The notes under the pieces were generated by a model, which searched no databases, was not told where the DNA came from, and saw only the letters and a program-made list of their open reading frames with translations. A stretch of 64,000 bases of DNA, taken from an uncultured Lachnospiraceae bacterium. Lineage in GTDB: Bacteria > Bacillota > Clostridia > Lachnospirales > Lachnospiraceae. A program made the translations under genes and the position numbers. Each line of letters begins with the position of its first letter. Position 1 is the stretch's first letter. Where the stretch lies: positions 19,910-83,909 of the forward strand of contig CAJTMB010000010.1 of assembly GCA_910577105.1 (NCBI GenBank), written 5' to 3'. This document shows, piece after piece, positions 52,101 through 60,523 of the stretch.

Positions 52101-52941
52101 GTTTTTTGATTCCATTTTACAATGTAATGCCTTAAGGAATGATAAATATAAAAGCATTTTATGTTCTTTAGGCCTTATATCACAGTCTTTTCCTGATAAG
52201 AATTTAGACACTGGAAAAATGGAAATACAAATAAAACTAAAGATAATCCCTATGGATATCAGATGGTTGGAAATTATACAAACAGCGTATAAAAAACTCT
52301 GGCTTACTTATATATCAAACAATATGGAAGAGTATATAAAAATATTAAATAAGGGTGAAGGTATTATTACAAAAGATGAAATGGAGCAGGTTTGTGATGC
52401 TTCCTGTATAAGCGAGAATGTGAAAATAACTTTGCTTGCTTTAGGAAAGATACCAGTTTCAATCCAAAATAAGAATTATTCAGAAAATCTGAAAATCAAT
52501 ATCCTAAAAAATAATTATGCAGAGAAAGACTTGCCATATTTTGTGGTAGAATATTCAAACATGTCGGAATTAATGCAAAATGAAATTTATAGGATAGCCG
52601 TTGAAAACATCTTTAAAATTATAGATTTAAAATTCAAGATTTCACAACTTTTGTTTCAAAGGCTGATAAAAGAAGATGACATATCTGTTGAGAGCAAACA
52701 GATATTACTGGCAGTACAGTGCGATTTGGGTATGTGGAAGAGAAAGGTAAAGGATGCATTAGGTGAGTTACAGCTTAGTCGGTTTCTGGATATATTCCGT
52801 GAAAAAGATATTCGCGTTGAAAACACGGAGGCCAACAAGCTGCTCATGCAGGCTTTTAAAAAACGAAAATGGATTGATGATTTTGTTATAGACAGTACGG
52901 ATGACAATCATCTGATAATAAATATAAATAGAAGAAGATAA
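49147..52941 (+). CDS. YobI-like P-loop NTPase, 1264 residues
   Basis: 1264 residues. N-terminal NTPase: NDIRNIAISGTYGAGKSSMM (Walker A, about 34-53) and FEDIDRFDNKLIFEKL (Walker B region near 258). Two hydrophobic helices lie inside the NTPase part (about 138-160 and 180-200), which would tether it to the membrane. Then REVNFLLNQRIKK, YLMRDEIFVSKDR and a helical middle and C-terminal part of about 850 residues without recognised domain, made of helices rich in K, E, I and N. The N-terminal pattern fits the YobI family of NTPases of the STAND/KAP-like clade, which turn up in defence islands. AT-rich, last gene of the island. Confidence 0.77.
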   Translation: MSNKHHFLKLTPTADTTLDIYADAMEYVFENNDIRNIAISGTYGAGKSSMMETYEKGHSDKKFLHISLAHFEEKEKTEKLFVGEQKEQMKDREVFKTASMETTLEGKILNQLLHQIDPNYISKTDFRIRKDISDYDKREITKLTFGTVLFLLCVCFLCFNAAWCNMVHRFSLPFLRTIFRVTITSEAELVVGIIAVLLSACAVKELLTMQKNRKIFKKLNLQGNEIEIFSDSQDSYFDKYLNEVLYLFEHANVNGTIFEDIDRFDNKLIFEKLREVNFLLNQRIKKKANGRKKEKQEPIRFFYLMRDEIFVSKDRVKFFDFIIPIVPVVNASNAFDMLTRYFEKEGILSLFDNHFLKNISLYIDDMRLLMNIYNEFIIYHDKIDKVPSGLNNNKLLAMILYKNIYPEDFGKIPCKQGYIYTLFANEEIIRQECLKKLQERLEEYEEKRKKMREGIGLMDIDELNAVYFIPDGRISADGRTEKDFKSRKEFVKAVIDSKERKIYNYEDGSWEDYDIIPAISKMEKNEEYIERKKTLSILIGHDFEEEVSKIKSEMERINTAQLKDLINRENSIEIFNRKNFEEKDAFEEMKQDSYFPLIKYLISDGYLDETYAEYMSYFYENIISRSDKEFLRSITDRKAKPYDYVINKPKEVIEEIRMADFSEKEILNIDLLDYLLHNESRYTFQLQRIISRIWDEKLCEFVIQYFCSKKDSSLFIQKLNKDCVGVSKWFLDDKVFSEKIKRRYVIGTLCVSTEEVISKNNIDGIITSYIENQSDFLEIEKEQVQALKNGLKKVNVKFSYIDYTRSNKDMFEFVYKNKMFELNLEMVEEILQYIYGVSNPKDMRERHLSLILSKSNEVLCKYVKENINTYLNRILEKMKKSKDKEKLFISIINKAEIADECKKRFIEIWEGMLSFLSKIHEEKWWSLLLEGGKVAYHPANILEYYFCSGKGLDKTIIDFINGFWGEIILKKEYFVDKYGKNASQEFFDSILQCNALRNDKYKSILCSLGLISQSFPDKNLDTGKMEIQIKLKIIPMDIRWLEIIQTAYKKLWLTYISNNMEEYIKILNKGEGIITKDEMEQVCDASCISENVKITLLALGKIPVSIQNKNYSENLKINILKNNYAEKDLPYFVVEYSNMSELMQNEIYRIAVENIFKIIDLKFKISQLLFQRLIKEDDISVESKQILLAVQCDLGMWKRKVKDALGELQLSRFLDIFREKDIRVENTEANKLLMQAFKKRKWIDDFVIDSTDDNHLIININRRR

Positions 52942-53059
52942 AAAATACATTACTCTAAATCCCCTTGCCCCCCAAATATTTCTGTTATATACTTAACCCA
53001 TTAAGAAAAATATTGCAAACACAATCAATACAGAAAAACAAGTAGTAGGAGGAAAACAC

Positions 53060-53605
53060 ATGGCACAGAAAAATCCCTATGCAGGAACACAGACAGAAAA
53101 GAACTTAGAGGCGGCATTTGCCGGCGAATCACAGGCAAGGAACAAATATACATATTTTGCATCCAAGGCAAAGAAAGAGGGCTTTGAGCAGATTGCGGCA
53201 CTTTTCTTAAAGACGGCTGACAATGAAAAAGAACATGCAAAAATGTGGTTTAAAGAGTTGAATGGAATCGGCAGCACTGCGGAGAACCTTGAGACGGCGG
53301 CAAACGGGGAAAATGACGAATGGACGGATATGTATGTAGGCTTTGCGGAAACAGCGGAGAAGGAAGGTTTCCCGGAGCTTGCTGAAAAGTTCCGCATGGT
53401 TGCGGCAATCGAAAAGCACCATGAGGAGCGTTACCGTGCTTTGCTCAAAAACGTGGAGATGCAGGAAGTGTTTAAAAAGAGCGAAGTTAAGGTTTGGGAA
53501 TGCCGCAACTGCGGGCATATTATAGTCGGAACCGAAGCGCCTGATGTATGTCCGGTTTGCGCGCATCCGCAGGCATATTTTGAAGTCAGTGCGGAGAATT
53601 ACTAA
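53060..53605 (+). CDS. rbr: Rubrerythrin
   Basis: 181 residues. Diiron four-helix domain first (about 1-140): AFAGESQARNKYTYFASKA, TADNEKEHAKMWFKELNG and AAIEKHHEERYRALLKNVE give the ExxH-type ligands. Then a rubredoxin domain: WECRNCGHIIVGTEAP with CPVCAHPQAYFEV. It reduces hydrogen peroxide in anaerobes. AGTAGGAGG precedes the start. Only 3 bases separate it from recQ, so the two may be transcribed together. Confidence 0.96.
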   Translation: MAQKNPYAGTQTEKNLEAAFAGESQARNKYTYFASKAKKEGFEQIAALFLKTADNEKEHAKMWFKELNGIGSTAENLETAANGENDEWTDMYVGFAETAEKEGFPELAEKFRMVAAIEKHHEERYRALLKNVEMQEVFKKSEVKVWECRNCGHIIVGTEAPDVCPVCAHPQAYFEVSAENY

Positions 53606-53608
53606 TTT

Positions 53609-55474
53609 ATGACCCAAAAAGAAATCTTGAAATCCATATTTGGATATGATTCCTTCCGGGAAGGGCAGGAGCCGCTGATAGACAGCATCCTTTCCGGAAG
53701 GGATGTGCTCGGCATCATGCCTACCGGGGCAGGAAAGTCACTTTGCTTTCAGGTCCCGGCGCTGATGCTTTCCGGGATAACGGTGGTGGTTTCTCCGCTG
53801 ATTTCCCTGATGGCGGACCAGGTCCGCGCCCTGAATGCGGCGGGAGTCCACGCGGCGTACATCAACAGTTCCCTGACGGAAACACAGATTGCAAAGGCGA
53901 TGGAAAATGCAAGGCAGGGGAGATATAAAATCATATATGTAGCGCCTGAAAGGCTGGCAACAGCCTCTTTTTTGTCGTTGCCGGAAAATGTAACAATTGA
54001 TTTGGTGGCGGTGGATGAAGCGCACTGCATTTCCCAGTGGGGACAAAATTTCAGGCCCAGTTACCTGAAAATTGTGGATTTTATCGAAAGGATACCGAAG
54101 CGTCCCATCATAGCGGCATTTACGGCGACGGCAACGGAGATGGTAAAGCAGGACATTTTGTGTATCCTTGGACTGCGCAATCCTCTTGTAACAGTCACCG
54201 GATACGACAGGAAAAACCTGTTTTTTACCGTGGAAAAGCCACAAAAAAAGATGGAAGCGCTGGTGCGTTACATAAAGGCCAACATGGGTAAAAGCGGCAT
54301 TATATACTGCAATACCCGCAAGCTGGTGGAAGAGGTGCACGAGAACCTCAACCGGCTTGGATTTCCCGTTGCAAAATACCATGCAGGTCTGACGGATGCC
54401 GATAGGAAAGAAAATCAGGATAAATTTATATATGACGAGTTGCCGTTGATGGTGGCAACCAACGCTTTCGGCATGGGGATTGACAAATCCAATGTACGGT
54501 TTGTCATCCACTATAACATGCCGAAAGATATGGAAAGCTATTATCAGGAGGCAGGGCGCGCCGGCAGGGATGGACTGGAAGCGGAATGCATCCTGTATTA
54601 TGGCGGGCAGGATGTGCGCACCAACGAATTTTTAATCGGCAAGCAAAACGAGCAGGATGAGCTTGACGAGGAGGACAGGCAGGCTGTGATGGAGAAAGAA
54701 TTGGAACGCCTCAGAAAGATGACGTTTTACTGCTTTACCCATGACTGCCTCAGGGATTATATCCTAAAGTATTTTGGAGAGTATGGCTCTGTTTATTGCG
54801 GGAAATGCTCCAACTGCCTGACGGAATTTGAGGAGATTGATGTGACGGAAGATGCCGCGGCTTTATTCCGGTTGATACGGACGAGCGGCGGCAGGTACGG
54901 CATCAGCGCCATCGTGGACGCTGCCCATGGAAACAACAATGAAAAGATAAGAAAATACCGTCTGCAGGAAAATCCCTATTACGGGCAGCTTACCCAAACT
55001 TCGGTATTCCGAATCCGGCAGGTTGTCAACGAACTTCTGCTGCAGGATTTCCTTTTGCTGACGCCGGATGAATATCCGGTTCTGAAAATTACCCGGAAAG
55101 CATTCGACTGGCTGGAGGACGGTAACGGGCCGGAAAAGATTGTCCTGAAACTGCCTAAGCAGCAAAGCCCTGTTTCCGATACAAAAAGCAGTAAAGTCAA
55201 ATCTGCGGGTAAAGGAAATGTGCAGGGAGCAAAATATCCCGACCTGTTTGAAAAGCTCCGGGCGCTGCGCATGGAGCTGGCAAAGAGGGACCATGTGCCG
55301 CCCTATATTGTCTTTACGGACAGGTCTTTAAATGAAATGAGTACATACCTTCCCGATACAAAAGAGAAAATGCTCCGGATTGGCGGCGTGGGAAACCATA
55401 AATATGAAAAATACGGGAAGGATTTTGAGCAGGTTATCCGGGAATACAGGATGACGGTAACCCTGGATGAATAA
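53609..55474 (+). CDS. recQ: ATP-dependent DNA helicase RecQ
   Basis: 621 residues, normal size. Helicase core: GREAQEPLIDS-like Q motif, MPTGAGKSLCFQVPAL (motif I), VDEAHCISQWGQNFRPSY (motif II, DEAH), TATATEMV, NAFGMGIDKSNVRFVIHYNM and QEAGRAGRDG (motif VI). A zinc region with YCGKCSNC near 395-403, a winged-helix RQC part, and a C-terminal HRDC domain (about 545-615) with LFEKLRALRMELAKRD and MLRIGGVGNHKYEKYG are all seen. It unwinds DNA 3' to 5' in recombination repair. Confidence 0.97.
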   Translation: MTQKEILKSIFGYDSFREGQEPLIDSILSGRDVLGIMPTGAGKSLCFQVPALMLSGITVVVSPLISLMADQVRALNAAGVHAAYINSSLTETQIAKAMENARQGRYKIIYVAPERLATASFLSLPENVTIDLVAVDEAHCISQWGQNFRPSYLKIVDFIERIPKRPIIAAFTATATEMVKQDILCILGLRNPLVTVTGYDRKNLFFTVEKPQKKMEALVRYIKANMGKSGIIYCNTRKLVEEVHENLNRLGFPVAKYHAGLTDADRKENQDKFIYDELPLMVATNAFGMGIDKSNVRFVIHYNMPKDMESYYQEAGRAGRDGLEAECILYYGGQDVRTNEFLIGKQNEQDELDEEDRQAVMEKELERLRKMTFYCFTHDCLRDYILKYFGEYGSVYCGKCSNCLTEFEEIDVTEDAAALFRLIRTSGGRYGISAIVDAAHGNNNEKIRKYRLQENPYYGQLTQTSVFRIRQVVNELLLQDFLLLTPDEYPVLKITRKAFDWLEDGNGPEKIVLKLPKQQSPVSDTKSSKVKSAGKGNVQGAKYPDLFEKLRALRMELAKRDHVPPYIVFTDRSLNEMSTYLPDTKEKMLRIGGVGNHKYEKYGKDFEQVIREYRMTVTLDE

Positions 55475-55495
55475 TTTATGAAAGGGGACATATTC

Positions 55496-55984
55496 ATGTC
55501 AGCAAAGAAAAAGGAAGTCAAAACCAACGCCATGCGGATTCTGGAATCCATGAAGATTCCCTTTCAGCATTATACTTATGAGTGTGAGGAGTTTGTTGAT
55601 GGTCTTCAGATAGCGGACAAGCTGGGACTGCCCCATGAGAAAGTTTATAAGACCCTTGTGACCGTAGGAAACAGCAGGAATTATTTTGTGTTTGTCATAC
55701 CCATTGCGGAGGAATTGGATTTAAAAGCAGCTGCCCGCAGCGTAGGGGAAAAAAGTGTAGAGATGATTCATGTAAAGGACATTAACGCAATTACCGGCTA
55801 CATACGGGGCGGCTGTACTGCCGTCGGCATGAAAAAGCAGTATGTCACACGCATTGACAGTAGGGCGGAAGAGATGGAAAAAATCATTGTCAGCGGAGGA
55901 CGCATCGGCTCTCAGCTTGAACTTGCGCCAAGGGATTTGGCACGGGCATGCGGGGCGGAGTTTGCGGATGTTATCAGGCATTGA
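55496..55984 (+). CDS. Cys-tRNA(Pro)/Cys-tRNA(Cys) deacylase YbaK/EbsC-like
   Basis: 162 residues, one YbaK domain: KTNAMRILESMKIPFQHYTY, KVYKTLVTVGNSRNYFVFVI, the conserved Lys in VYKTL and the glycine-rich GGCTAVGMKKQY loop. It hydrolyses cysteine mischarged onto tRNA-Pro. Start at 55496 has AGGGGA ahead; an earlier ATG at 55478 is the first base after recQ but has only the end of recQ in front. Probably in an operon with recQ. Confidence 0.93.
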   Translation: MSAKKKEVKTNAMRILESMKIPFQHYTYECEEFVDGLQIADKLGLPHEKVYKTLVTVGNSRNYFVFVIPIAEELDLKAAARSVGEKSVEMIHVKDINAITGYIRGGCTAVGMKKQYVTRIDSRAEEMEKIIVSGGRIGSQLELAPRDLARACGAEFADVIRH

Positions 55985-56098
55985 AGGGAAAAATAATATG
56001 TTAAGAAATCAGAATAAAGATAATTGAATCCAAGAAATAATAATGATATGATTAGCATAATTATGAATCAGTCACTTTATAATGGAAAGGAACATACG

Positions 56099-56767
56099 AT
56101 GCAATATTTCATTGCTTTTTTAGAGGGAATCATTACTTTTGTGTCCCCGTGTCTTTTACCCATGCTGCCGGTGTATATTTCTTATTTTGCAAACGGTGAG
56201 AATAACAGGAAACGGACGTTGTGCAATGCGGCGGCGTTTGTAGCGGGATTTACGGTTGTCTTTCTTTTGCTGGGTGCGTTTGCCGGGACTGTGGGCGCCG
56301 CCCTGCAAAGATACAGGATGGTGGTCAATCTGGTTACCGGCGGAATTGTGGTAGTTCTCGGGCTTAATTTCAGCGGGCTTTTGCGGATTGGATTTCTCAA
56401 CAGGACAAAAAAACTGGACGTAGAGGTGAAAACGGAGAATGTATTTTCCACGTTTTTATTCGGCATGGTGTTTTCCATCGGCTGGACGCCATGCGTAGGA
56501 GCCTTTCTGGGTTCTGCATTGATGCTGGCATCCGAACAGGGCACCATGGTAAAAGGACTCCTCATGCTGTTTGTATATTCCATGGGTCTTGGGATTCCCT
56601 TCTTTATCAGTGCGCTTCTTCTGGACAGATTAAAGGGAACGTTTCAGTTCATTAAAAAAAATTATTTGTGGATTAACAGGATTGCAGGGGTTTTTCTGAT
56701 AATTGTGGGAATCAGCATGATGACAGGGTGGTTTGGAAGACTACTGGCTTTTTTGGGCGGGGCATAA
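56099..56767 (+). CDS. CcdA-like membrane thiol-disulfide electron carrier
   Basis: 222 residues, six membrane helices. The first carries GIITFVSPCLLPMLPVYIS with the redox cysteine of CcdA/DsbD, and the fourth GMVFSIGWTPCVGAFLGSAL holds the second cysteine. It carries electrons from cytosolic thioredoxin across the membrane to an extracytoplasmic thioredoxin-like protein. The TlpA-like gene that follows after 34 bases is the likely receiver. Start at 56099 with AAAGGA ahead; an upstream frame to 56024 lacks support. Confidence 0.93.
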   Translation: MQYFIAFLEGIITFVSPCLLPMLPVYISYFANGENNRKRTLCNAAAFVAGFTVVFLLLGAFAGTVGAALQRYRMVVNLVTGGIVVVLGLNFSGLLRIGFLNRTKKLDVEVKTENVFSTFLFGMVFSIGWTPCVGAFLGSALMLASEQGTMVKGLLMLFVYSMGLGIPFFISALLLDRLKGTFQFIKKNYLWINRIAGVFLIIVGISMMTGWFGRLLAFLGGA

Positions 56768-56801
56768 AAGGGTTTAAATTATATGAAATGTGAGGTGCCG
56801 G

Positions 56802-57404
56802 ATGAGGAAGTATGGAAAGGTTATAGCGGGGGTTTTGCTTTTGGGGCTCCTGCTGGTGGGAAGCGGGGTGCTTTATCAGTATCTTGCCGGGGAGTACAAA
56901 GCGGGAGGATTGGCTGAGGCCGGTCCGAAAGAGGAGAAGGATAAACAGACGGATGCCGCTGGTGGTGCGCAGGAGGAAGAAATTGTCCCCGCGCCTGATT
57001 TTACAGTGGAAAATGCTGATGGAGAGCAGGTTAAACTTTCGGATTTTACAGGAAGGCCGGTGGTTTTGAACTTTTGGGCAAGCTGGTGCGGTCCCTGCAA
57101 AAGTGAGATGCCGGGCTTTCAGAACCTGTATGACGCTTACGGGGAGGATGTTGCATTTGTAATGGTGAACCTGACGGACGGCGGCCGGGAGACAACGGAG
57201 AGCGCCATGGCATTTGTAGAGAAACAGGGGTATACTTTTCCGGTCTATTTTGATGTGGACCAGGAAGCAGCTGCTGCTTACTATGTGACCTCCATACCGG
57301 CAACCTATTTTATTGACAGCGAAGGAAATCTGGTAGCGTATGGTTTGGGGGCGCTACAGGAAGAAGATGTGAAAACCGGGCTTGAAATGATTTTTACAGA
57401 CTGA
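56802..57404 (+). CDS. TlpA/ResA-like extracytoplasmic thioredoxin
   Basis: 200 residues. N-terminal signal anchor (about 7-25), a charged linker (about 30-60), then a thioredoxin fold with NFWASWCGPCKSEMPGFQ (WCGPC) near 93-97 and the cis-proline loop TSIPATYFIDSEGN. It belongs to the TlpA/ResA/AhpC-like family and reduces or oxidises protein thiols outside the membrane, coupled to the CcdA-like protein upstream. Start at 56802 has GAGG 6 bases ahead; GTG at 56790 is an alternative. Confidence 0.93.
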   Translation: MRKYGKVIAGVLLLGLLLVGSGVLYQYLAGEYKAGGLAEAGPKEEKDKQTDAAGGAQEEEIVPAPDFTVENADGEQVKLSDFTGRPVVLNFWASWCGPCKSEMPGFQNLYDAYGEDVAFVMVNLTDGGRETTESAMAFVEKQGYTFPVYFDVDQEAAAAYYVTSIPATYFIDSEGNLVAYGLGALQEEDVKTGLEMIFTD

Positions 57405-57445
57405 TAAAATGGTTAAAAAGATAATCGGAAAGGTAAGGTATCGGG

Positions 57446-58615
57446 ATGAGTACAATGGAGATTTCGGAAACGATTCGTTATATAGGTGTGGAGGACAGGG
57501 ATATTGATTTGTTTGAATCACAGTATGTGGTGCCGGAAGGGATTACATACAATTCCTACCTTATTATGGATGACAAGACAGCTTTGATGGATACGGTGGA
57601 TTCCAGAAAGACTGAAGCATGGATGGAGAACCTGAAGGCAGAGCTGAAGGGACGAAAACCGGATTACCTGGTCATTTCCCATCTGGAGCCGGACCATGCG
57701 GGCAGCATCGCGTCAGTGGCGGCAGAGTACCCAGACATGGTATTGGTGGGAAATACCAAAACTTTTGCCATGCTTCCCCAGTTTTTTTCGTTAAATTTGG
57801 AAGGTAGAACGCTGGTTGTGACGGAAGGACAGGAGTTGGCCCTGGGCAGCCACACCCTGCAGTTTTTTATGGCTCCCATGGTTCACTGGCCGGAGGTTAT
57901 GGTTACTTATGAACAGGCGGAGAAAGTATTATTTTCCGCTGATGGTTTTGGCAGGTTCGGGATGCCGGAGGATGACGGGGACTGGGCTTGTGAAGCAAGG
58001 CGTTATTATTTTAATATAGTAGGAAAATACGGGTTGCAGGTGCAGGCACTGTTGAAAAAGGCAGCCGCGCTGGACATCCGTAAGATTTGTCCCCTGCACG
58101 GGCCTGTACTGGATGAAAATTTGTCTTATTATATTGACAAATATGATACATGGAGCAGTTACCGTCCGGAAGATAAGGGTGTTTTGATAGCGTATGCTTC
58201 CGTGTACGGCAATACGGCAAGGGCAGCGGAAGAACTGGCATGTTTGCTTCGGGAAAGCGGGGAGGAGAAGGTAGTGGTATCTGACCTTGCAAGGGAGGAT
58301 ATGGCAGAGGTGATAGAAGATGCTTTCCGCTATGACAGGATGGTACTTGCTTCCCCTACCTATGACGGAGGACTATTTCCCTGCATGGAAAGTTTCCTGA
58401 TGCACCTTAAGTCGAAGGGGTTTCAGAAAAGGACAGTCGGCCTGATGGAAAACGGTTCCTGGGGTCCCATGGCGGCAAAACAGATGCGTCAGATATTGGA
58501 AGGAATGAAGGAAATTACCGTGGCAGAACAGGTAGTATCCATCCGTTCTTCTTTAAATGATAAAAGCAGGGAAGAACTGAAAATTCTGGCAGAACAAATT
58601 AGCTTGTCTGATTAA
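57446..58615 (+). CDS. FprA-type A flavoprotein (flavo-diiron oxidoreductase)
   Basis: 389 residues. N-terminal metallo-beta-lactamase-like domain (about 1-245) with the diiron ligands VISHLEPDHAGSIAS (HxExDH), HWPEVMVTY, DGFG and PLHGPVL; C-terminal flavodoxin domain (about 250-389) with the FMN loop IAYASVYGNTARAAEELA and SPTYDGGLFPCMESFL. It reduces oxygen to water, or NO to N2O, in anaerobes. Together with rubrerythrin nearby it fits oxidative stress defence. Confidence 0.96.
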   Translation: MSTMEISETIRYIGVEDRDIDLFESQYVVPEGITYNSYLIMDDKTALMDTVDSRKTEAWMENLKAELKGRKPDYLVISHLEPDHAGSIASVAAEYPDMVLVGNTKTFAMLPQFFSLNLEGRTLVVTEGQELALGSHTLQFFMAPMVHWPEVMVTYEQAEKVLFSADGFGRFGMPEDDGDWACEARRYYFNIVGKYGLQVQALLKKAAALDIRKICPLHGPVLDENLSYYIDKYDTWSSYRPEDKGVLIAYASVYGNTARAAEELACLLRESGEEKVVVSDLAREDMAEVIEDAFRYDRMVLASPTYDGGLFPCMESFLMHLKSKGFQKRTVGLMENGSWGPMAAKQMRQILEGMKEITVAEQVVSIRSSLNDKSREELKILAEQISLSD

Positions 58616-58720
58616 TCAAAAGAAAGTCAGTGTACTTTGCAGTACCGGACATTCTGATGAGTTTTACAGAATAAATATTATGTTCAGCATTTGATTTTAC
58701 GATTTATTCAAAAAAAATGA

Positions 58721-58749
58721 TTGATTTTTTCTTTCATCTATTATATGAT
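58721..58749 (+). promoter_or_regulatory. Promoter of leader RNA upstream of the coiled-coil gene
   Basis: TTGATT at 58721-58726, 17-base spacer, TATGAT at 58744-58749. It would start transcription near 58756, followed by a terminator at 58853-58886. Confidence 0.65.
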
Positions 58750-58755
58750 TGAAAA

Positions 58756-58886
58756 TGTGTAGGGGAAAACGGTCATTAAGGCGATGGGTGACTGTCAGCA
58801 TCAGAGAAAGATAAGAAGGATAACAAATATCAGGATATGATAAATTGACTTGCACAAACGTATTGCCGTTTGTGCATTTTTTATTT
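58756..58886 (+). ncRNA. Candidate leader or small RNA ending in an attenuator
   Basis: A transcript from the promoter above would run about 130 bases to a strong terminator: TGCACAAACG / CGTTTGTGCA with a 6-base loop and a T-run (58853-58886). No start codon with a ribosome binding site lies in it. Short pairing elements GGTCA / TGACT and GATG / CATC are visible. It could be a small RNA or an attenuator for the gene at 58953. It does not match the riboswitch consensus patterns I know. Confidence 0.45.
58853..58886 (+). terminator. Rho-independent terminator in the leader
   Basis: TGCACAAACG / CGTTTGTGCA, 10-bp perfect stem with TATTGC loop, then TTTTTTATTTT. Confidence 0.85.
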
Positions 58887-58952
58887 TACACACTTTAATA
58901 AAGTGCATTGAAAAAGTATACATTGAAAAACAGCACAGAAATGAGGAGTCAG

Positions 58953-59849
58953 ATGAAAATGAAAACACTGGCAGCAGTAATTATTGTTTTGGGTCTTGCA
59001 CTACCGATATATGCGGCGGCAAATGATATTTCCGGCAATACAGGGGAAATGGGAAGCGAGATTTCTTCAGAAGATTTTCTTGCTTCGGATTATTTTGATG
59101 TTTTGCTGGAAGAAAAAGCGGAACAGCAGCAATATTACATTTACCAAAACCAGCTTCAGGTACAACTTTTGGAATTAAAACTGGCATATTTATCGGAATT
59201 GGAAAAGGAGTGGGCACAAAAGTGCAGGTCAGAGGAGAAAAAACTGGAGATGGGATATGCAGTTCCTGTTTCGGTTAAAGAAGCAGAGGGGCAGCATACG
59301 GCGGTGCTTCTGGAAATAGAGTCTGTCCGGGAAAAACAGGAGTTTTGTATGGAAGCGATAGCCTTATACGGGGGTGCTTATCAGGAGATTTTTGTTTCGG
59401 AGGAATGTGAGCCCTTGACAGGTAATTATATGGAATTGTTTCTGGAAGGAAACGCACAGGAACTATATTACCAACAGCAGATTTCGAAGTATGAAACAGC
59501 GCTGTTAAATGCTGTGGGAAAAGCGGAAGAAGCCAAAATCCTGCAAAAGCAGCTTCAGGCAGCCGTGATGGAGAAAACACAGTATGAAATAAATTTGGAG
59601 CTGTATGTGAAGGAACTACAATTGCAATATAGCGATATAGAGAGAAGAATTGCTGACAAAGACAACAAAATTACGATTGCAGAGTTAAGAGTTAATAATG
59701 CAGCCCTGCTTTACGAGAAAGAAAAAATCACGGAGATAGAACTGACTGAATTAATTAATGAACTGTATAAATTGCAATATGAACGAACGGAACTGCTCTA
59801 CGAAGCAAAAGATATTTATTACAGGTTGAACCATGGTTTGAAAGAGTAA
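58953..59849 (+). CDS. Secreted coiled-coil protein
   Basis: 298 residues from ATG 58953 (GAGGAG, 6 bases ahead). An N-terminal signal peptide (about 1-24, ends near YAAAND) is followed by a helical, glutamine/glutamate/leucine-rich chain with heptad-like patterns (LQVQLLELKLAYLSELEKEW, AEEAKILQKQLQAAVMEK). This resembles the helical regions of TolC-like or peptidoglycan-associated proteins, but no family is certain. TTG at 58908 starts a longer frame without ribosome binding site. It lies behind a promoter-leader-terminator unit and ahead of the S/L array. Confidence 0.7.
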   Translation: MKMKTLAAVIIVLGLALPIYAAANDISGNTGEMGSEISSEDFLASDYFDVLLEEKAEQQQYYIYQNQLQVQLLELKLAYLSELEKEWAQKCRSEEKKLEMGYAVPVSVKEAEGQHTAVLLEIESVREKQEFCMEAIALYGGAYQEIFVSEECEPLTGNYMELFLEGNAQELYYQQQISKYETALLNAVGKAEEAKILQKQLQAAVMEKTQYEINLELYVKELQLQYSDIERRIADKDNKITIAELRVNNAALLYEKEKITEIELTELINELYKLQYERTELLYEAKDIYYRLNHGLKE

Positions 59850-59917
59850 GCACACAGAGGACTGAAAGGGAAATCCGGATATATTGGATTTTATTATAGT
59901 GTAGAGAAGAGAAGAAA

Positions 59918-60478
59918 ATGAGTGATTTTATAAATAATTCAAGCAATTATAAACTGATGGAAAACCTGAAGGTGGTCTTGCAGATGGATAGTTTTAACAT
60001 TTCCATTGAAGGTGGAATAGTCTATGTTATCTCACCCAACAAACCTGAATCTGTGAGACATCGCTTTGGTGGCATCATCCCGGAAGGAGTGGAATCCATA
60101 ACGATAACAGATATTACCATGATGAGAATCTACAGAAATGCAAAAGGATGCGATTACGTGGACGGTAAGTATGAATTGCAATGCACCATCAACAGCATTA
60201 TTAATGGCAAGGTTGTCGGGACGACTGAAAGTGCATCTGATGGACCGGCAGGCAAGTCTCAATACGGCATGACAGCCATGCTGTCAGCAATTGTTGAGAT
60301 ATTGTTCAGGAGCACTGAAGCAAAACTTAATTACGATACCTGTAAAGGACTATCTGTAAGTTTAAGGAATTTTACCGGTGAAACCTTAGGAACAGGATAT
60401 AGAATTGAAGATTATATTGCAGTGGTTATGGAAGCATCGGATGAAATTTACTGGTATTACGGGGGTCATACTTCATAA
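59918..60478 (+). CDS. Array small protein S1 (unknown family, first copy)
   Basis: 186 residues, no signal or membrane segment. Starts MSDFINNSSNYKLMENLKVV, then SISIEGGIVYVISPNKPE and PEGVESITITDITMMR. S2 at 61612 and S3 at 63287 share the pattern MS-(x)-FIN-x-(P/S)S, a beta-rich middle and ITMM near residue 65-85. C-terminal half has LRNFTGETLGTGYRIEDYI, matched in S3 (LRNFSGGTFGAGYLINDYI). No family recognised. RBS: AGAGAAGAAAATG. Confidence 0.65.
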   Translation: MSDFINNSSNYKLMENLKVVLQMDSFNISIEGGIVYVISPNKPESVRHRFGGIIPEGVESITITDITMMRIYRNAKGCDYVDGKYELQCTINSIINGKVVGTTESASDGPAGKSQYGMTAMLSAIVEILFRSTEAKLNYDTCKGLSVSLRNFTGETLGTGYRIEDYIAVVMEASDEIYWYYGGHTS

Positions 60479-60523
60479 AAGAAATGGTAGCTTAAAAACT
60501 TGTATAAAGAGGAGCAAACAATA

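Noticed and set aside
58756..58852. c-di-GMP or PreQ1 riboswitch in the 58.8 kb leader
   Set aside because: The key conserved motifs of these classes are missing.
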